This document shows, piece after piece, positions 25,024 to 33,798 of a DNA stretch of 64,000 nt. The position numbers were made by a program, and so were the translations under genes. Each line of letters begins with the position of its first letter. Within the stretch, counting starts at the first letter, position 1. The notes beneath the pieces are model-generated. The model made no database searches. It was not told the origin of the DNA and was given only the letters and a program-made list of their open reading frames with translations. The DNA is from Fen-1362 sp049516395 (lineage in GTDB: Bacteria > Planctomycetota > Phycisphaerae > Sedimentisphaerales > Anaerobacaceae), in the NCBI GenBank assembly GCA_049516395.1, contig JBEKTD010000009.1:1-64000 (forward strand). Direction: 5' to 3'.

Positions 25024-25653
25024 ATGGATTTGCAACTATATTCAAACGACGTGAAAAACGCGACGGACGTCTTGAAGGACATCCTGCTGTCATTCATACC
25101 GCTGTTCGTGGCAGTCGATGCAATCGGGGTGCTGCCGATATTTGTTTCGCTGACGGAAGGCCTTGATAAACAGCAAAAAAACAAAATCATAGTCCAGTCA
25201 ATGATAACGGCTTTTTTGCTAGCGGTCGGGTTTATCCTCATCGGCAAACTGGTATTTAAGCTGCTCGGTATTACCATCGGCGATTTTATGGTCGCAGGCG
25301 GCGCGCTGCTTTTCTGCATAGCAATAATAGACCTTGTGAGTCATACCAAAGAAAGACGTATGCCCGTCAAAGACCTTGGGGCGGTGCCAATCGGCACTCC
25401 TCTTATTGTGGGGCCGGCGGTGCTGGCAACCTCGCTTTTAATAATCTCTGAATACGGTCTTCTGCCAACTGTCATCGCGGTAATTGGGAACATTCTTTTC
25501 GCGGGTCTTATTTTCAGCGGCTCATACTGGCTGATAAAAGGCCTTGGCGAAGCGGGGACGAAGGCATTATCAAAAATAATGAGCTTGCTTCTGGCGGCGA
25601 TTGCGGTGATGCTGATGAGAAAGGGCATCCTGCTGTTTATAGGTCATGCCTAG
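25024..25653 (+). CDS. MarC family integral membrane protein (UPF0056)
   Basis: 209 aa, six transmembrane segments: FIPLFVAVDAIGVLPIFVSL, GGALLFCIAIIDLV, PIGTPLIVGPAVLATSLLI (the conserved P-x-GP region), and a last segment near the C-terminus. The family is widespread and its transport function is unsettled; E. coli MarC is not a proven drug pump. Transcribed from its own promoter. Confidence 0.88.
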   Translation: MDLQLYSNDVKNATDVLKDILLSFIPLFVAVDAIGVLPIFVSLTEGLDKQQKNKIIVQSMITAFLLAVGFILIGKLVFKLLGITIGDFMVAGGALLFCIAIIDLVSHTKERRMPVKDLGAVPIGTPLIVGPAVLATSLLIISEYGLLPTVIAVIGNILFAGLIFSGSYWLIKGLGEAGTKALSKIMSLLLAAIAVMLMRKGILLFIGHA

Positions 25654-25654
25654 A

Positions 25655-25700
25655 ACATAACAGGACATCAGGAAACCAGGGAATCAGGATATCAGGAAGA
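25655..25700. repeat. Left CCTGAT-type repeat flank
   Basis: Contains several copies of the ATCAGG word (ACATCAGG, AATCAGG, ATATCAGG). It is the inverted counterpart of the repeats at 26167-26222; together they bracket the four-helix-bundle gene. Confidence 0.55.
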
Positions 25701-26171
25701 ATGCGAGAAAACAAAACATCTGATAGACAGAGTATCGCAAGAGCAGGTTGCCCGGCAGATAAGAAATACACACAACCAGCGACACCTGTGGCAGGATTCG
25801 AAGAACTTTGGGTTTGGCAGAAGGCAATCGGTCTTATGAAAGAAATTCACCATTTTTGTAAAACACTGCCACGAGATGAAACCTTCAAAATCAAAAATCA
25901 GATAGAACGCTCATCTTCGTCGGTCTGCGACAACATCGCTGAGGGGTATAGCGCATACTACTACAACGAAAAAATAAAGGGATTCAACGTAGCACGGAAA
26001 GAAGCTGGAGAAACACAGAATCAAACTCGCCAGTTAGCAATCAAAGGTTATCTGGAACCAGACCAATCGCAAAATTGGGTAGAGCGATATGAGGAAGTGA
26101 TAAGAGGTATTAATGGTTATGTTAGATATGTCAGAAAAAAGAAAGATGCTGGAAATCAAGGTGTATCCTGA
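25701..26171 (+). CDS. Four-helix-bundle protein (S23/TIGR02436 family)
   Basis: 156 aa. The core from about residue 33 is typical: FEELWVWQKAIGLMKEIHHF, RDETFKIKNQIERSSSSVCDNIAEGY, then two more helices ending GYVRYVRKKK. Members occur as free genes or inside 23S rRNA intervening sequences; their role is unknown. The N-terminal 30 residues are not conserved-looking, so an internal start is possible. The gene is bracketed by inverted CCTGAT-type repeats, a pattern suggesting a small mobile cassette. Confidence 0.75.
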   Translation: MRENKTSDRQSIARAGCPADKKYTQPATPVAGFEELWVWQKAIGLMKEIHHFCKTLPRDETFKIKNQIERSSSSVCDNIAEGYSAYYYNEKIKGFNVARKEAGETQNQTRQLAIKGYLEPDQSQNWVERYEEVIRGINGYVRYVRKKKDAGNQGVS

Positions 26172-26222
26172 CAACCTGATACCCTGATAACCTGATAACC
26201 TGATAACCTGATACCCCGATGT
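26167..26222. repeat. Right CCTGATAA tandem repeats
   Basis: About six direct copies of an 8-9 bp unit (CCTGATAA/CCTGATACC) starting at the stop of the four-helix-bundle gene. Confidence 0.75.
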
Positions 26223-26240
26223 AAGCCGGAGACATATACT

Positions 26241-26888
26241 ATGACACTTTCAAAAGCAGGACAATCATGGGAATTCAACAGTTGTCTTTTAATCGTCGCC
26301 CATCCCGATGATGAAACGCTATGGGCAGGAGGGCTGATGCTGCTGCACCCACAGACACGCTGGACGGTGATTACGCTTTGCCGAAAAAGCGACCTTGAGC
26401 GCTGTGCCAAATTCAACCGTGTAATGGACTATCTTGGCGCAAAGGGGATTATGGGCGACCTCGACGACGGCCCGGAACAAAAGCCCCTTGCTGAAAAGGA
26501 AATCAGGAAAACAATCTTGTCACTGCTGCCTATGGACAAATTCGACCTGATTCTTACGCACAGCCGATGGGGCGAATACACACGGCATTTGAGACATGAG
26601 GAAGCATCAAGGGCGGTATTATCGTTGCACACAACAGGCGAACTTCCGAGCAAATTGGTATGGATGTTCGCGTATGAGGACGGGGGCGGCAAATATCTGC
26701 CAAAAACCAGCCGGGACGCTGATATACAGATTTGGCTGCCCGACACAATCTGGCAGGAAAAGTACGGAATCATAACAGAAATGTATGGTTTTGCAGCCGA
26801 CAGCTTCGAGGCCAAATGCTGCCCGAAACAGGAAGGGTTCTGGCAATTCGGCACAACTGTAACGCCAAATCGAGGAGAAAAAAAATGA
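26241..26888 (+). CDS. PIG-L family deacetylase
   Basis: 215 aa. The metal-binding motif is LLIVAHPDDETLWAGG (residues about 14-29) and the second His is in RWGEYTRHLRHEEASRAV. The family removes N-acetyl groups from sugars such as GlcNAc-linked intermediates. GGAG precedes the ATG. The stop overlaps the GT4 start (ATGA), so the two likely work on one glycoconjugate. The GT4 lacks BshA-like opening motifs, so bacillithiol synthesis is not supported. Confidence 0.88.
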   Translation: MTLSKAGQSWEFNSCLLIVAHPDDETLWAGGLMLLHPQTRWTVITLCRKSDLERCAKFNRVMDYLGAKGIMGDLDDGPEQKPLAEKEIRKTILSLLPMDKFDLILTHSRWGEYTRHLRHEEASRAVLSLHTTGELPSKLVWMFAYEDGGGKYLPKTSRDADIQIWLPDTIWQEKYGIITEMYGFAADSFEAKCCPKQEGFWQFGTTVTPNRGEKK

Positions 26889-28027
26889 AGGTTCTGCTGC
26901 TTTATGATTATCCGCCGTCGCCAGCGGGCCTGGCAACACAGGGGCATTTGCTGCACCGGGGCCTGACGGAGCTTGGCGTTGACGTGCATTCGGTGAATTT
27001 CGAATCGGCACAGGAAAAGGAATGGTACTATCGCTGGTTCGAGCCAGATATCGTGGTCGGCGTGGGATACTGGGGGCATACGCCTTATTTGGTGCTTCAT
27101 CCGCAAAGATATGGTGTTCAGCCAGTGCCGTGGTTAGTCGCGGATGGCTATATGGGCGATTATCACGAGATACTTGAAAAACTGCCTTTGATACTTGTTA
27201 CAAGCAACTGGGTGAAAAGTGTTTATGTTCGAGACGGCCTGAGCGGCAAAAATATCGAGGTGCTGCCCGTCGGCTGCGATACCGATGCCTTCATACCACG
27301 AGACAAGAACGACCCCAAGGTTACGGCGGTTCGCGAATCGTTCGGCATCGCGCCCGACCAGATAATGATTATGACTATCGGAGGCGACGCCACATCGAAG
27401 GGCGCACAGGAGGTTATGCAGGCGCTTGCCCTGATTGACACAAAGGCACCTGACTGGAAATACGTCTGCAAGGTTTGGCCCCAGCCGAGGACGGAAAAGC
27501 AAAATTCAATCGATATGCAACTGGCAACCGACCTGGGAATCGAAAAAAATGTTACATATACGACGAACGTTACGAGCCGGAATTTTATGCCCTATCTTCT
27601 GGCTGCCTGCGATATTTATGCGGCGCCATCCCGACTGGAAGGATTCGGTATGATTCAGGTTGAGGCTGGCGCCTGCGGCAAGCCGGTAATAGGTATAAAA
27701 GCAATGGGACTACTCGATACTATCGTTGACGGCGAAACCGGTTTTCTGGCAGAGGTCGCTACCGAAATTCGGCTAAGGGAAACAATTCTCAACGACGAAT
27801 CAGGGCACAAAATAAGCCGCAAAGTGGTCTTCAAAGAGCCGCGAATCGTCGATTACAGGGCAAGCGTACACGACATCGCCAAATACCTGATGGAGCTAAT
27901 GACCAACGCAAAGCTGAGAAAAAAAATGGGCGAGGCAGGCAGACGGCGAGTAGTGGAAAAATTTGATTACCGCGTAGTCGCAAAAAGATTTGTCGAGATA
28001 ATCTCAAAGCGGCTGGGAATTTCGTAA
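26885..28027 (+). CDS. Glycosyltransferase family 4
   Basis: 380 aa, GT-B fold. It opens MKVLLLYDYPPSPAGLATQGH; the nucleotide-sugar half has the PSRLEGFGMIQVEAGACGKP stretch with the EX7E motif. ATG 26885 overlaps the PIG-L stop and lies after GAGGAG; a longer frame upstream is a shadow inside PIG-L. Second gene of a PIG-L-GT4-invertase-like cluster. Confidence 0.9.
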   Translation: MKVLLLYDYPPSPAGLATQGHLLHRGLTELGVDVHSVNFESAQEKEWYYRWFEPDIVVGVGYWGHTPYLVLHPQRYGVQPVPWLVADGYMGDYHEILEKLPLILVTSNWVKSVYVRDGLSGKNIEVLPVGCDTDAFIPRDKNDPKVTAVRESFGIAPDQIMIMTIGGDATSKGAQEVMQALALIDTKAPDWKYVCKVWPQPRTEKQNSIDMQLATDLGIEKNVTYTTNVTSRNFMPYLLAACDIYAAPSRLEGFGMIQVEAGACGKPVIGIKAMGLLDTIVDGETGFLAEVATEIRLRETILNDESGHKISRKVVFKEPRIVDYRASVHDIAKYLMELMTNAKLRKKMGEAGRRRVVEKFDYRVVAKRFVEIISKRLGIS

Positions 28028-28028
28028 C

Positions 28029-29210
28029 GTGAATAAACCTGATAAAGCACTGGTTACCAGAGCAAAAGAAGCGGCGATAAAAGTCCTGCTTCACAACGCT
28101 CACGGCCGCTACAAGGGTTTGCCCCGAACAGCCGGCTGGGGATATCCGGAACCATACACACGAGACCTGATGGTGTCGTCGCTGGGTGTCCTGTTGACGG
28201 GAAAAACCGAGCTAATCAAGTCCCTGCAAAAGACGCTCGAAACCGCCGCCCGCAATCAAAGTCCGCAGGGACATATCCCGTCATTGGTTCACGACCGCGA
28301 AGACCGCGGGTCAAGCGACTGCACTCCCCTGTTTTTGATAGCCGTCGCCCTGTTCAGGAAGGTAACGGGAAAGAAAAATTTCCTCGAGCAGACAATCCGA
28401 AAAGCGATTGTTTGGATGGAACATCAAAGCCCCACAAACCGCGTCCTCGTAGCTCAACTGCCGACAAGCGACTGGCGTGATGAGCAATGGGTTCTTGGAT
28501 ACGGGTTGTATGTGAATACCCTTGTGTATGCCTATCTGCATTTGTTCGGGCAACATCGGCGAGCGGCAGAACTTAAAGAACAAATGGGGCAATTTTTCGT
28601 GCGCGGCGACAGGCAAAACAAGCACATACACGAAGGGCTTGTGTTGCCGAATAAACCGTACTATGCTTTGTGGGCTTACAAGATTTACAGAAGCGAACGC
28701 TTTGACCTGTTAGGCAACAGTATTGCAATTCTTACTGGGCTGGCATCGACCTCAAGGGCGAGAAGAATAATATCGTGGGTCGAGGCGGAATGCCGGTCGA
28801 TGAGAAAAAATGGCGATTTGACGGTGAATCTGCCGCCGAATTTTTTTCCGTATATCAGGCCCGGGAACCCTGACTGGGTTGCCCGATACGCGAGATACAA
28901 CAAGCCGGGGGACTACCATAACGGGGGGATATGGCCTTTTGTGTGCGGGTTTTACGTGGCAGCACTTGTGGCGGCGGGCAAATACGAGCTTGCTGAGAAG
29001 AAACTCCTGGTGTTGACGGAACTTGTGAGGCCTGCCCGCAAGGCAAAGGTTGAGTTTGGATTTAACGAATGGTTCAAGGCACAAAACGGCATCCCCCGCG
29101 GCGAGGACTGGCAAAGCTGGTCGGCTGCGATGTACTTTTACGCCGCCCAGTGCGTGGAGCAAAAACGAACGCCTTTTTTCGACCGTATTCGGCAATTCGC
29201 CCTAAAATAA
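28029..29210 (+). CDS. GH100/amylo-glucosidase-like (alpha/alpha) glycosidase
   Basis: 393 aa with no signal peptide, GTG start 1 nt after the GT4 stop. YTRDLMVSSLG resembles the VRDF acid motif of neutral invertases, DWRDEQWVLGYGLYVNTLVY resembles the second catalytic region, and YHNGGIWPFVCGFYVAAL is the hallmark NGG-WP helix. By family this is a sucrose- or alpha-glucoside-hydrolysing cytoplasmic enzyme. Its tight operon with GT4 and PIG-L suggests a compatible-solute or glycoconjugate pathway. Confidence 0.75.
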   Translation: MNKPDKALVTRAKEAAIKVLLHNAHGRYKGLPRTAGWGYPEPYTRDLMVSSLGVLLTGKTELIKSLQKTLETAARNQSPQGHIPSLVHDREDRGSSDCTPLFLIAVALFRKVTGKKNFLEQTIRKAIVWMEHQSPTNRVLVAQLPTSDWRDEQWVLGYGLYVNTLVYAYLHLFGQHRRAAELKEQMGQFFVRGDRQNKHIHEGLVLPNKPYYALWAYKIYRSERFDLLGNSIAILTGLASTSRARRIISWVEAECRSMRKNGDLTVNLPPNFFPYIRPGNPDWVARYARYNKPGDYHNGGIWPFVCGFYVAALVAAGKYELAEKKLLVLTELVRPARKAKVEFGFNEWFKAQNGIPRGEDWQSWSAAMYFYAAQCVEQKRTPFFDRIRQFALK

Positions 29211-29227
29211 TCCCTGTGCCCTTTCGA

Positions 29228-29256
29228 TTGACAGATATTTCCTGACCGGCTAACCT
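29228..29256 (+). promoter_or_regulatory. Promoter giving a leaderless mRNA for the lipoprotein gene
   Basis: TTGACA (29228-29233), 17-bp spacer, TAACCT (29251-29256), then ATACTT and ATG 29263. No Shine-Dalgarno. Confidence 0.55.
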
Positions 29257-29262
29257 ATACTT

Positions 29263-30114
29263 ATGGCTCGTCTGTTACAAATCTTGTTTGTCTGCTCGGT
29301 TGTAATGTTGCCTGCCGGCTGCGACAAAACCCAGAAAAAACCGGAGACCGAAGGCATTAAAATAGGCGACCTTGCGCCGACCGGCAAGCGTGTTCAGCCG
29401 CAGACCCTGCGAACAACCAATATCGAAATCATAAGTTATGAGCTGCCTGTGGATAAAATCACATCAATGGAAGGCATCTGGCAGATGCTGAAGCCGGGGA
29501 CACTGCGATACAACGACCTTGGCGGTTTTGCAGCAAACGGGTTGCGAGCCGCTATGGGCAATTTCGCCGCGTTTAATAAAGTTACCGAGATATTAAAAAA
29601 CGCAAACGCGAAGAAACTGCCCACAAACTCGCTGTTAATGTCGGACAACCAGCCGGAAATGGTCAATATCACCAGAATACCGCACAAGACCATCTCCTTC
29701 ATAGGTAAGCAGGGCGTCACCAAAAATGCAGATGTCGGGCCTGGAATTGTCGGGCTACAGGTGCTCTCGAGACAAATCACCAGAGATTCAACTTCACCCA
29801 GGACAGGCAAGCCACCTGAATCCAACGTTGAGATACAGGCGAACAGACCGCAACTGGCGAGCATCCAGATAACGCCTGTAATTTTTTCCTCGACCGAAGG
29901 CGCTGCGCCTGCACTGGCGGAACAAATCAGAGAAAACGACTTACGAATTTACTCAGCGGGATTTTCCGCGATGATGAAGCCGGGCGATTTTATCCTGCTA
30001 AGCCCGCGCGAATACAATCCGGATGAAACCACGGCAGCGGGCCGATTCTTTACCAAAAGCGGATCTGGGCCGGCCATTACGGTTTATTTGCTGGTCTGCG
30101 TATCGATTTTTTAG
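29263..30114 (+). CDS. Hypothetical lipoprotein
   Basis: 283 aa with a type II signal peptide: hydrophobic run then LPAGC at residues 16-20. The mature part has no recognised domain; it contains a repeated-looking ISYELPVDKITSMEGIWQ segment and an MKPGDFILLSPREYNPDE segment near the end. It is the first gene of a run with DUF362 2 nt downstream. Confidence 0.6.
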   Translation: MARLLQILFVCSVVMLPAGCDKTQKKPETEGIKIGDLAPTGKRVQPQTLRTTNIEIISYELPVDKITSMEGIWQMLKPGTLRYNDLGGFAANGLRAAMGNFAAFNKVTEILKNANAKKLPTNSLLMSDNQPEMVNITRIPHKTISFIGKQGVTKNADVGPGIVGLQVLSRQITRDSTSPRTGKPPESNVEIQANRPQLASIQITPVIFSSTEGAAPALAEQIRENDLRIYSAGFSAMMKPGDFILLSPREYNPDETTAAGRFFTKSGSGPAITVYLLVCVSIF

Positions 30115-30116
30115 CC

Positions 30117-31055
30117 ATGCCGATAAAACCGATAGTAGCGCTGACATACTGTACCGAATACAGAGAACCTGTCGTAGCCGAGGCAATCGCCAGACAATTT
30201 GAACTTCTCGGCGGAATCGGACGATTCGTGAAAAGAAACGACAGCATCCTCCTGAAGCCAAACTTTATCGCCCCGAAACCCCGCCATTGCGCCACGCAAA
30301 CCGACCCCTCGGTCATAATAGAAACCGCCAGGATACTTAAGGATTTTGGCGCAAGGCCCTTTGTGGGAGATTCGCCGGCGTGGGGAGACGTCTTTGAATG
30401 TGTCAGCGTACTGGGACTCGAAGAACCGCTGAATAAACTGGGTGTCCCCGTCAGGCAGTTAGATAAGCCGGTGAAGCGTCAGATAGCCGGCGTCGATGTC
30501 GGTATAAGCTCGGCTGCACTTGATGCCGATAAAATTATCAACCTGCCGAAATTCAAGTCACATCAGCAGCTTGTGGCAACGTTCGCGATAAAAAATATGT
30601 TCGGCTGTGTAAGCGGCAAGTGGAAGGCGTACTGGCATTTCGCAAAAGGCGGCAATGAAAAGAAATTCTGCAAGCTGCTCATCGAAATATATAAATTTAT
30701 AAATCCCGCCCTGACCATTATTGACGGCGTAATCACAATGGACGGCCCGGGACCAATCAGCGGCAGAGCAAGGCCGCTTGGGTGGTTAATAGGAGGGACA
30801 GCGCCGATGGCCTGTGAAATAGTATGCAGCAAGCTGATAAATTTATCGCCGGAATCACTGCCCATCGTAAGAACCGCAAAACAAATCGGTTTCGGCTGTA
30901 CTGATTTTAACGATATCGAAATCGCAGGCGACACATTTCCTGAAACTGTCTGCACCGATTTTGTATTAGCCAAGCCGATTCCAATCAGGTTTTCGCTGCT
31001 TCACGTCTGCAAAAGCGTCTGCAAGCAAATCCTTATGCTCAGCCATTCGCGTTGA
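30117..31055 (+). CDS. DUF362 domain protein
   Basis: 312 aa, cytoplasmic. SILLKPNFIAPKP, PSVIIETARILKDFG, DSPAWGD, KFKSHQQLVATFAIKNMFGCVSG and ITMDGPGPISGRARPLG are the DUF362 signatures. Family function is uncertain; a possible Fe-S or redox role is suggested because many members are fused to 4Fe-4S domains. This one lacks the ferredoxin part. A second, Tat-exported member is at 51543-52553. Confidence 0.85.
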   Translation: MPIKPIVALTYCTEYREPVVAEAIARQFELLGGIGRFVKRNDSILLKPNFIAPKPRHCATQTDPSVIIETARILKDFGARPFVGDSPAWGDVFECVSVLGLEEPLNKLGVPVRQLDKPVKRQIAGVDVGISSAALDADKIINLPKFKSHQQLVATFAIKNMFGCVSGKWKAYWHFAKGGNEKKFCKLLIEIYKFINPALTIIDGVITMDGPGPISGRARPLGWLIGGTAPMACEIVCSKLINLSPESLPIVRTAKQIGFGCTDFNDIEIAGDTFPETVCTDFVLAKPIPIRFSLLHVCKSVCKQILMLSHSR

Positions 31056-31080
31056 CAGCCCCCTGCCGTTGGGCTAATAT
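31052..31080 (+). promoter_or_regulatory. Promoter giving a leaderless mRNA for tsaD
   Basis: TTGACA (31052-31057), exact 17-bp spacer, TAATAT (31075-31080), then CCGGATT and ATG 31088. It lies across the DUF362 stop codon. Confidence 0.7.
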
Positions 31081-31087
31081 CCGGATT

Positions 31088-32125
31088 ATGCCTGAAAAAA
31101 CGATTAACATCCTAGGTATCGAGACAAGCTGCGATGAGACAGCCGCGGCGGTTGTCGCCGACGGCAAGACCGTCAAATCATCGATTGTAACCTCGCAGGC
31201 CAAACTGCACGAGAAATATGGCGGGGTCGTTCCCGAAATCGCCTCGCGCGCCCATATCGAAAATATCTATCCCGTAATAACCGAGGCCCTCAAAACCGCC
31301 GGTGTCGCCAAAGACGATATTTCCGCAATCGCAGTCGCAAACCAGCCGGGGCTGGCTGTCGCGCTGGTTGTGGGCGTAACGGCGGCAAAGACATTGAGCA
31401 TGGCTTGGAATAAACCATTGATAGCGGTCAATCATCTTCACGCGCATCTGCAGTCGGCAATGATAGCTGAGCAGAATTTGCAGTTGCCGGCAATTGCGCT
31501 GATTGTATCGGGCGGGCACACATGTCTTTACGAATGCGAATCGCCTCTCGAATTGAAATTGATTGGCCGATGTATCGATGACGCGGCGGGCGAGGCATTT
31601 GACAAGGTCGCCACGATTTTGAAACTGCCCTACCCGGGCGGCCCATCGATTGAAAATGCGGCGAAAACAGGCAATCCACGAGCGATAGATTTTCCGCGTT
31701 CGATGCTGGGGGCGGATTCGCTCGATTTTTCTTTCAGCGGCCTCAAAACTGCTGTGCTTTATCACTGCCGGGGACAGGAAATGAAGGGGCAATCCAAAGT
31801 CGATTCGATGAGCAAACAGGAAATCGCAGATATCGCCGCGTCTTTTCAATCGGCGGTGGTTGATGTTTTGATAGAAAAAACCCAAAGGGCAATCGATACC
31901 GTAAGGGCAAAGACCGTTTTATTGGGCGGAGGAGTCGCGGCAAACAGCTCGCTGCGGGCCGCCCTCGCGAAGATGTGCGAATCATATACACCGGCGAAAA
32001 AACTGCTGGTAGCCCCGAAAGCATATTGCACCGACAACGCCGTTATGGTAGCTTCGCTTGCGTATCATAAATACAAAGCGGGTCTGTTCGCGGACCTGAC
32101 GCTTGAACCAAAGGCAAACGGTTAA
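31088..32125 (+). CDS. tsaD: tRNA N6-adenosine threonylcarbamoyltransferase TsaD
   Basis: 345 aa (family about 335-345). It adds threonylcarbamoyl to A37 of ANN-decoding tRNAs. ILGIETSCDETAAAVV, PEIASRAHIE, NHLHAHLQSA (metal-binding His pair), SGGHTCLYE, DDAAGEAFDKVA, YPGGPSIE, FSFSGLKTAV and GGGVAANSSLR are all present. ATG 31088 follows a leaderless promoter and gives the family length; an upstream start would add 12 odd residues. No tsaB or tsaE is next to it. Confidence 0.94.
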   Translation: MPEKTINILGIETSCDETAAAVVADGKTVKSSIVTSQAKLHEKYGGVVPEIASRAHIENIYPVITEALKTAGVAKDDISAIAVANQPGLAVALVVGVTAAKTLSMAWNKPLIAVNHLHAHLQSAMIAEQNLQLPAIALIVSGGHTCLYECESPLELKLIGRCIDDAAGEAFDKVATILKLPYPGGPSIENAAKTGNPRAIDFPRSMLGADSLDFSFSGLKTAVLYHCRGQEMKGQSKVDSMSKQEIADIAASFQSAVVDVLIEKTQRAIDTVRAKTVLLGGGVAANSSLRAALAKMCESYTPAKKLLVAPKAYCTDNAVMVASLAYHKYKAGLFADLTLEPKANG

Positions 32126-32136
32126 GGAGTAATCAT

Positions 32137-32907
32137 ATTCAGCCGGAACAGTTAAAACAGTTGCTGCAGCAGGTGAAAAACGGCGGGGTAACCATCGACG
32201 AGGCGGTCGAAAAGCTTCGCCATTTGCCTTACGAAGACCTCGGCTTTGCTCGTATTGACCACCATCGTCATATCCGCCAGGGGTTCCCCGAAGTGATTTA
32301 CTGCCCCGGCAAAACAACCGAACAGATAATCAAAATTTTCGCTGCGCTTGCGGCGAAGGGCAACAACGTTTTGGCCACAAGGGCAGAAGAAGACGTCTTT
32401 GAAGCAATCGCGAAAACAGGGCAACTCCCCCTCGCACGATATGAAAAAGCAGCGAGAGCGATAGTTCTCGAACAAAAGAAGCTCACGCCATCGAAATCCG
32501 TCCTTCCGATAGTAACTGCGGGCACGGCTGATTTGCCCGTCGCCAGCGAGGCCAAAGTTACCGCGGAGATTATGGGCCAGCGAACAGAACTGGTTTGCGA
32601 CGTGGGCGTTGCGGGCCTGCATCGATTGCTTGCTCACGTGCCAAAACTGCAACAAGCCAACGTCATAATCGTCGTTGCGGGAATGGAAGGCGCGCTTGCC
32701 AGCGTTGTGGGCGGGCTCGTGAGCTGCCCGGTAATAGCTGTGCCAACCAGTGTCGGTTATGGCGCAAGTTTCGAGGGGCTTTCCGCTCTTTTGACGATGC
32801 TCAATAGCTGCTCTTCGGGCGTTACAGTCGTGAATATCGACAACGGTTTTTCCGCGGCTGTAACCGCAACATTAATAAACAAAAAAATTGACGAAAAAAC
32901 ACACTGA
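32137..32907 (+). CDS. larB: LarB (nickel-pincer cofactor synthesis carboxylase)
   Basis: 256 aa from ATT 32137. It carboxylates and hydrolyses nicotinic-acid adenine dinucleotide in pincer cofactor synthesis. Family features: DHHRHIRQGFPEVIYCPGK, the AIR-carboxylase-like TAGTADLPVASEA, VVAGMEGALASVVGGL and PTSVGYGASFEGLSALL. The frame has AAGGAG 7 nt before ATT 32137 and no ATG, GTG or TTG until TTG 32161, which lacks a good ribosome site and would delete helix 1 (QPEQLKQLLQQVKNG). So an ATT start is the simplest reading. LarC and LarE are not in the window. Confidence 0.88.
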   Translation: MQPEQLKQLLQQVKNGGVTIDEAVEKLRHLPYEDLGFARIDHHRHIRQGFPEVIYCPGKTTEQIIKIFAALAAKGNNVLATRAEEDVFEAIAKTGQLPLARYEKAARAIVLEQKKLTPSKSVLPIVTAGTADLPVASEAKVTAEIMGQRTELVCDVGVAGLHRLLAHVPKLQQANVIIVVAGMEGALASVVGGLVSCPVIAVPTSVGYGASFEGLSALLTMLNSCSSGVTVVNIDNGFSAAVTATLINKKIDEKTH

Positions 32908-32914
32908 GGCGACT

Positions 32915-33772
32915 ATGCGGACAGTAACAAAAATTCCCCGGCTAAAACCTCGTGCGGCAGACGCACATAAGGGCGATTTCGGCAAGGTTTGCATTATCGC
33001 GGGCAGTATCGGAATGAGCGGTGCGGCGGCCCTTGCCGGAAGAGCAGCGTTGCGGGCGGGCGCGGGATTAGTGCGAGTGGCGACACCTAAAAGTGCCCTG
33101 CCAATTGTGGCGTCAATCGAACCATCCTTCACAACTATCCCCCTGCCGGAAGATAATGCGGGCAGAATTGCCGCAAGTGCCGCTAATACAATTCTCAATT
33201 TACTCCCAGACAACGACTGCATCGCTTTTGGTCCGGGTCTCGGTATTACGCAAGGCGTGTCCTCGGTGCTTCAGCGACTGCTGGAACAAAAAGGGTTGCG
33301 GTTGATTATCGATGCCGACGGGTTGGATAACCTGAGTAAAATAAATGACTGGCCTCATAAAAGCAAAGCGGACATTATTTTGACGCCTCACCCCGGCGAA
33401 ATGAAACGGCTCTGGGCGGGACTTTTCAGAACCCCCCTGCCCGCAGACAGGAAAACCCAGGCGATACAAATGGCAAACAAAACCGGGACAACCGTCGTAT
33501 TAAAGGGGAACAGAACTGTAGTTACTGACGGAGAAAAATTATATGTGAATAAAACGGGCAATCCCGGTATGGCTACAGGCGGAACGGGTGATGTCCTGAT
33601 GGGAATAATGACCGCCTTGGTTGGTCAGGGTTTGAACAATTTTGACGCAGCAACACTTGGTGTGTATGTTCACGGGCTGGCAGGAGACATCGCGGCAAAG
33701 AAATTCGGGCAAATAAGTTTAATCGCAACGGACATAATTGAGTCGCTTGGTGAGGCGTTTAAGGAAATCTAA
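32915..33772 (+). CDS. nnrD: ADP/ATP-dependent NAD(P)H-hydrate dehydratase (stand-alone NnrD)
   Basis: 285 aa. It repairs hydrated NAD(P)H. The ribokinase-like fold shows GDFGKVCIIAGSIGMSGAAALAGRAALR, CIAFGPGLG, ADGL, LTPHPGEMKRL, VVLKGN and the phosphate-binding GNPGMATGGTGDVLMG. The epimerase (NnrE) half of the fused YjeF protein is absent. ATG 32915 has GAGG 5 nt upstream; TTG 32888 overlaps larB and is less likely. Confidence 0.92.
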   Translation: MRTVTKIPRLKPRAADAHKGDFGKVCIIAGSIGMSGAAALAGRAALRAGAGLVRVATPKSALPIVASIEPSFTTIPLPEDNAGRIAASAANTILNLLPDNDCIAFGPGLGITQGVSSVLQRLLEQKGLRLIIDADGLDNLSKINDWPHKSKADIILTPHPGEMKRLWAGLFRTPLPADRKTQAIQMANKTGTTVVLKGNRTVVTDGEKLYVNKTGNPGMATGGTGDVLMGIMTALVGQGLNNFDAATLGVYVHGLAGDIAAKKFGQISLIATDIIESLGEAFKEI

Positions 33773-33798
33773 AAATACACAACACTACGAGGTTAAGA

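Noticed and set aside
26167..26222. CRISPR-like array
   Set aside because: Units are 8-9 bp with no spacers and no cas genes; simple tandem repeats.
26241..28027. PIG-L plus GT4 as a bacillithiol (BshB/BshA) pair
   Set aside because: The GT4 opening does not match BshA, and no BshC is present; only a general deacetylase/glycosyltransferase pair is supported.
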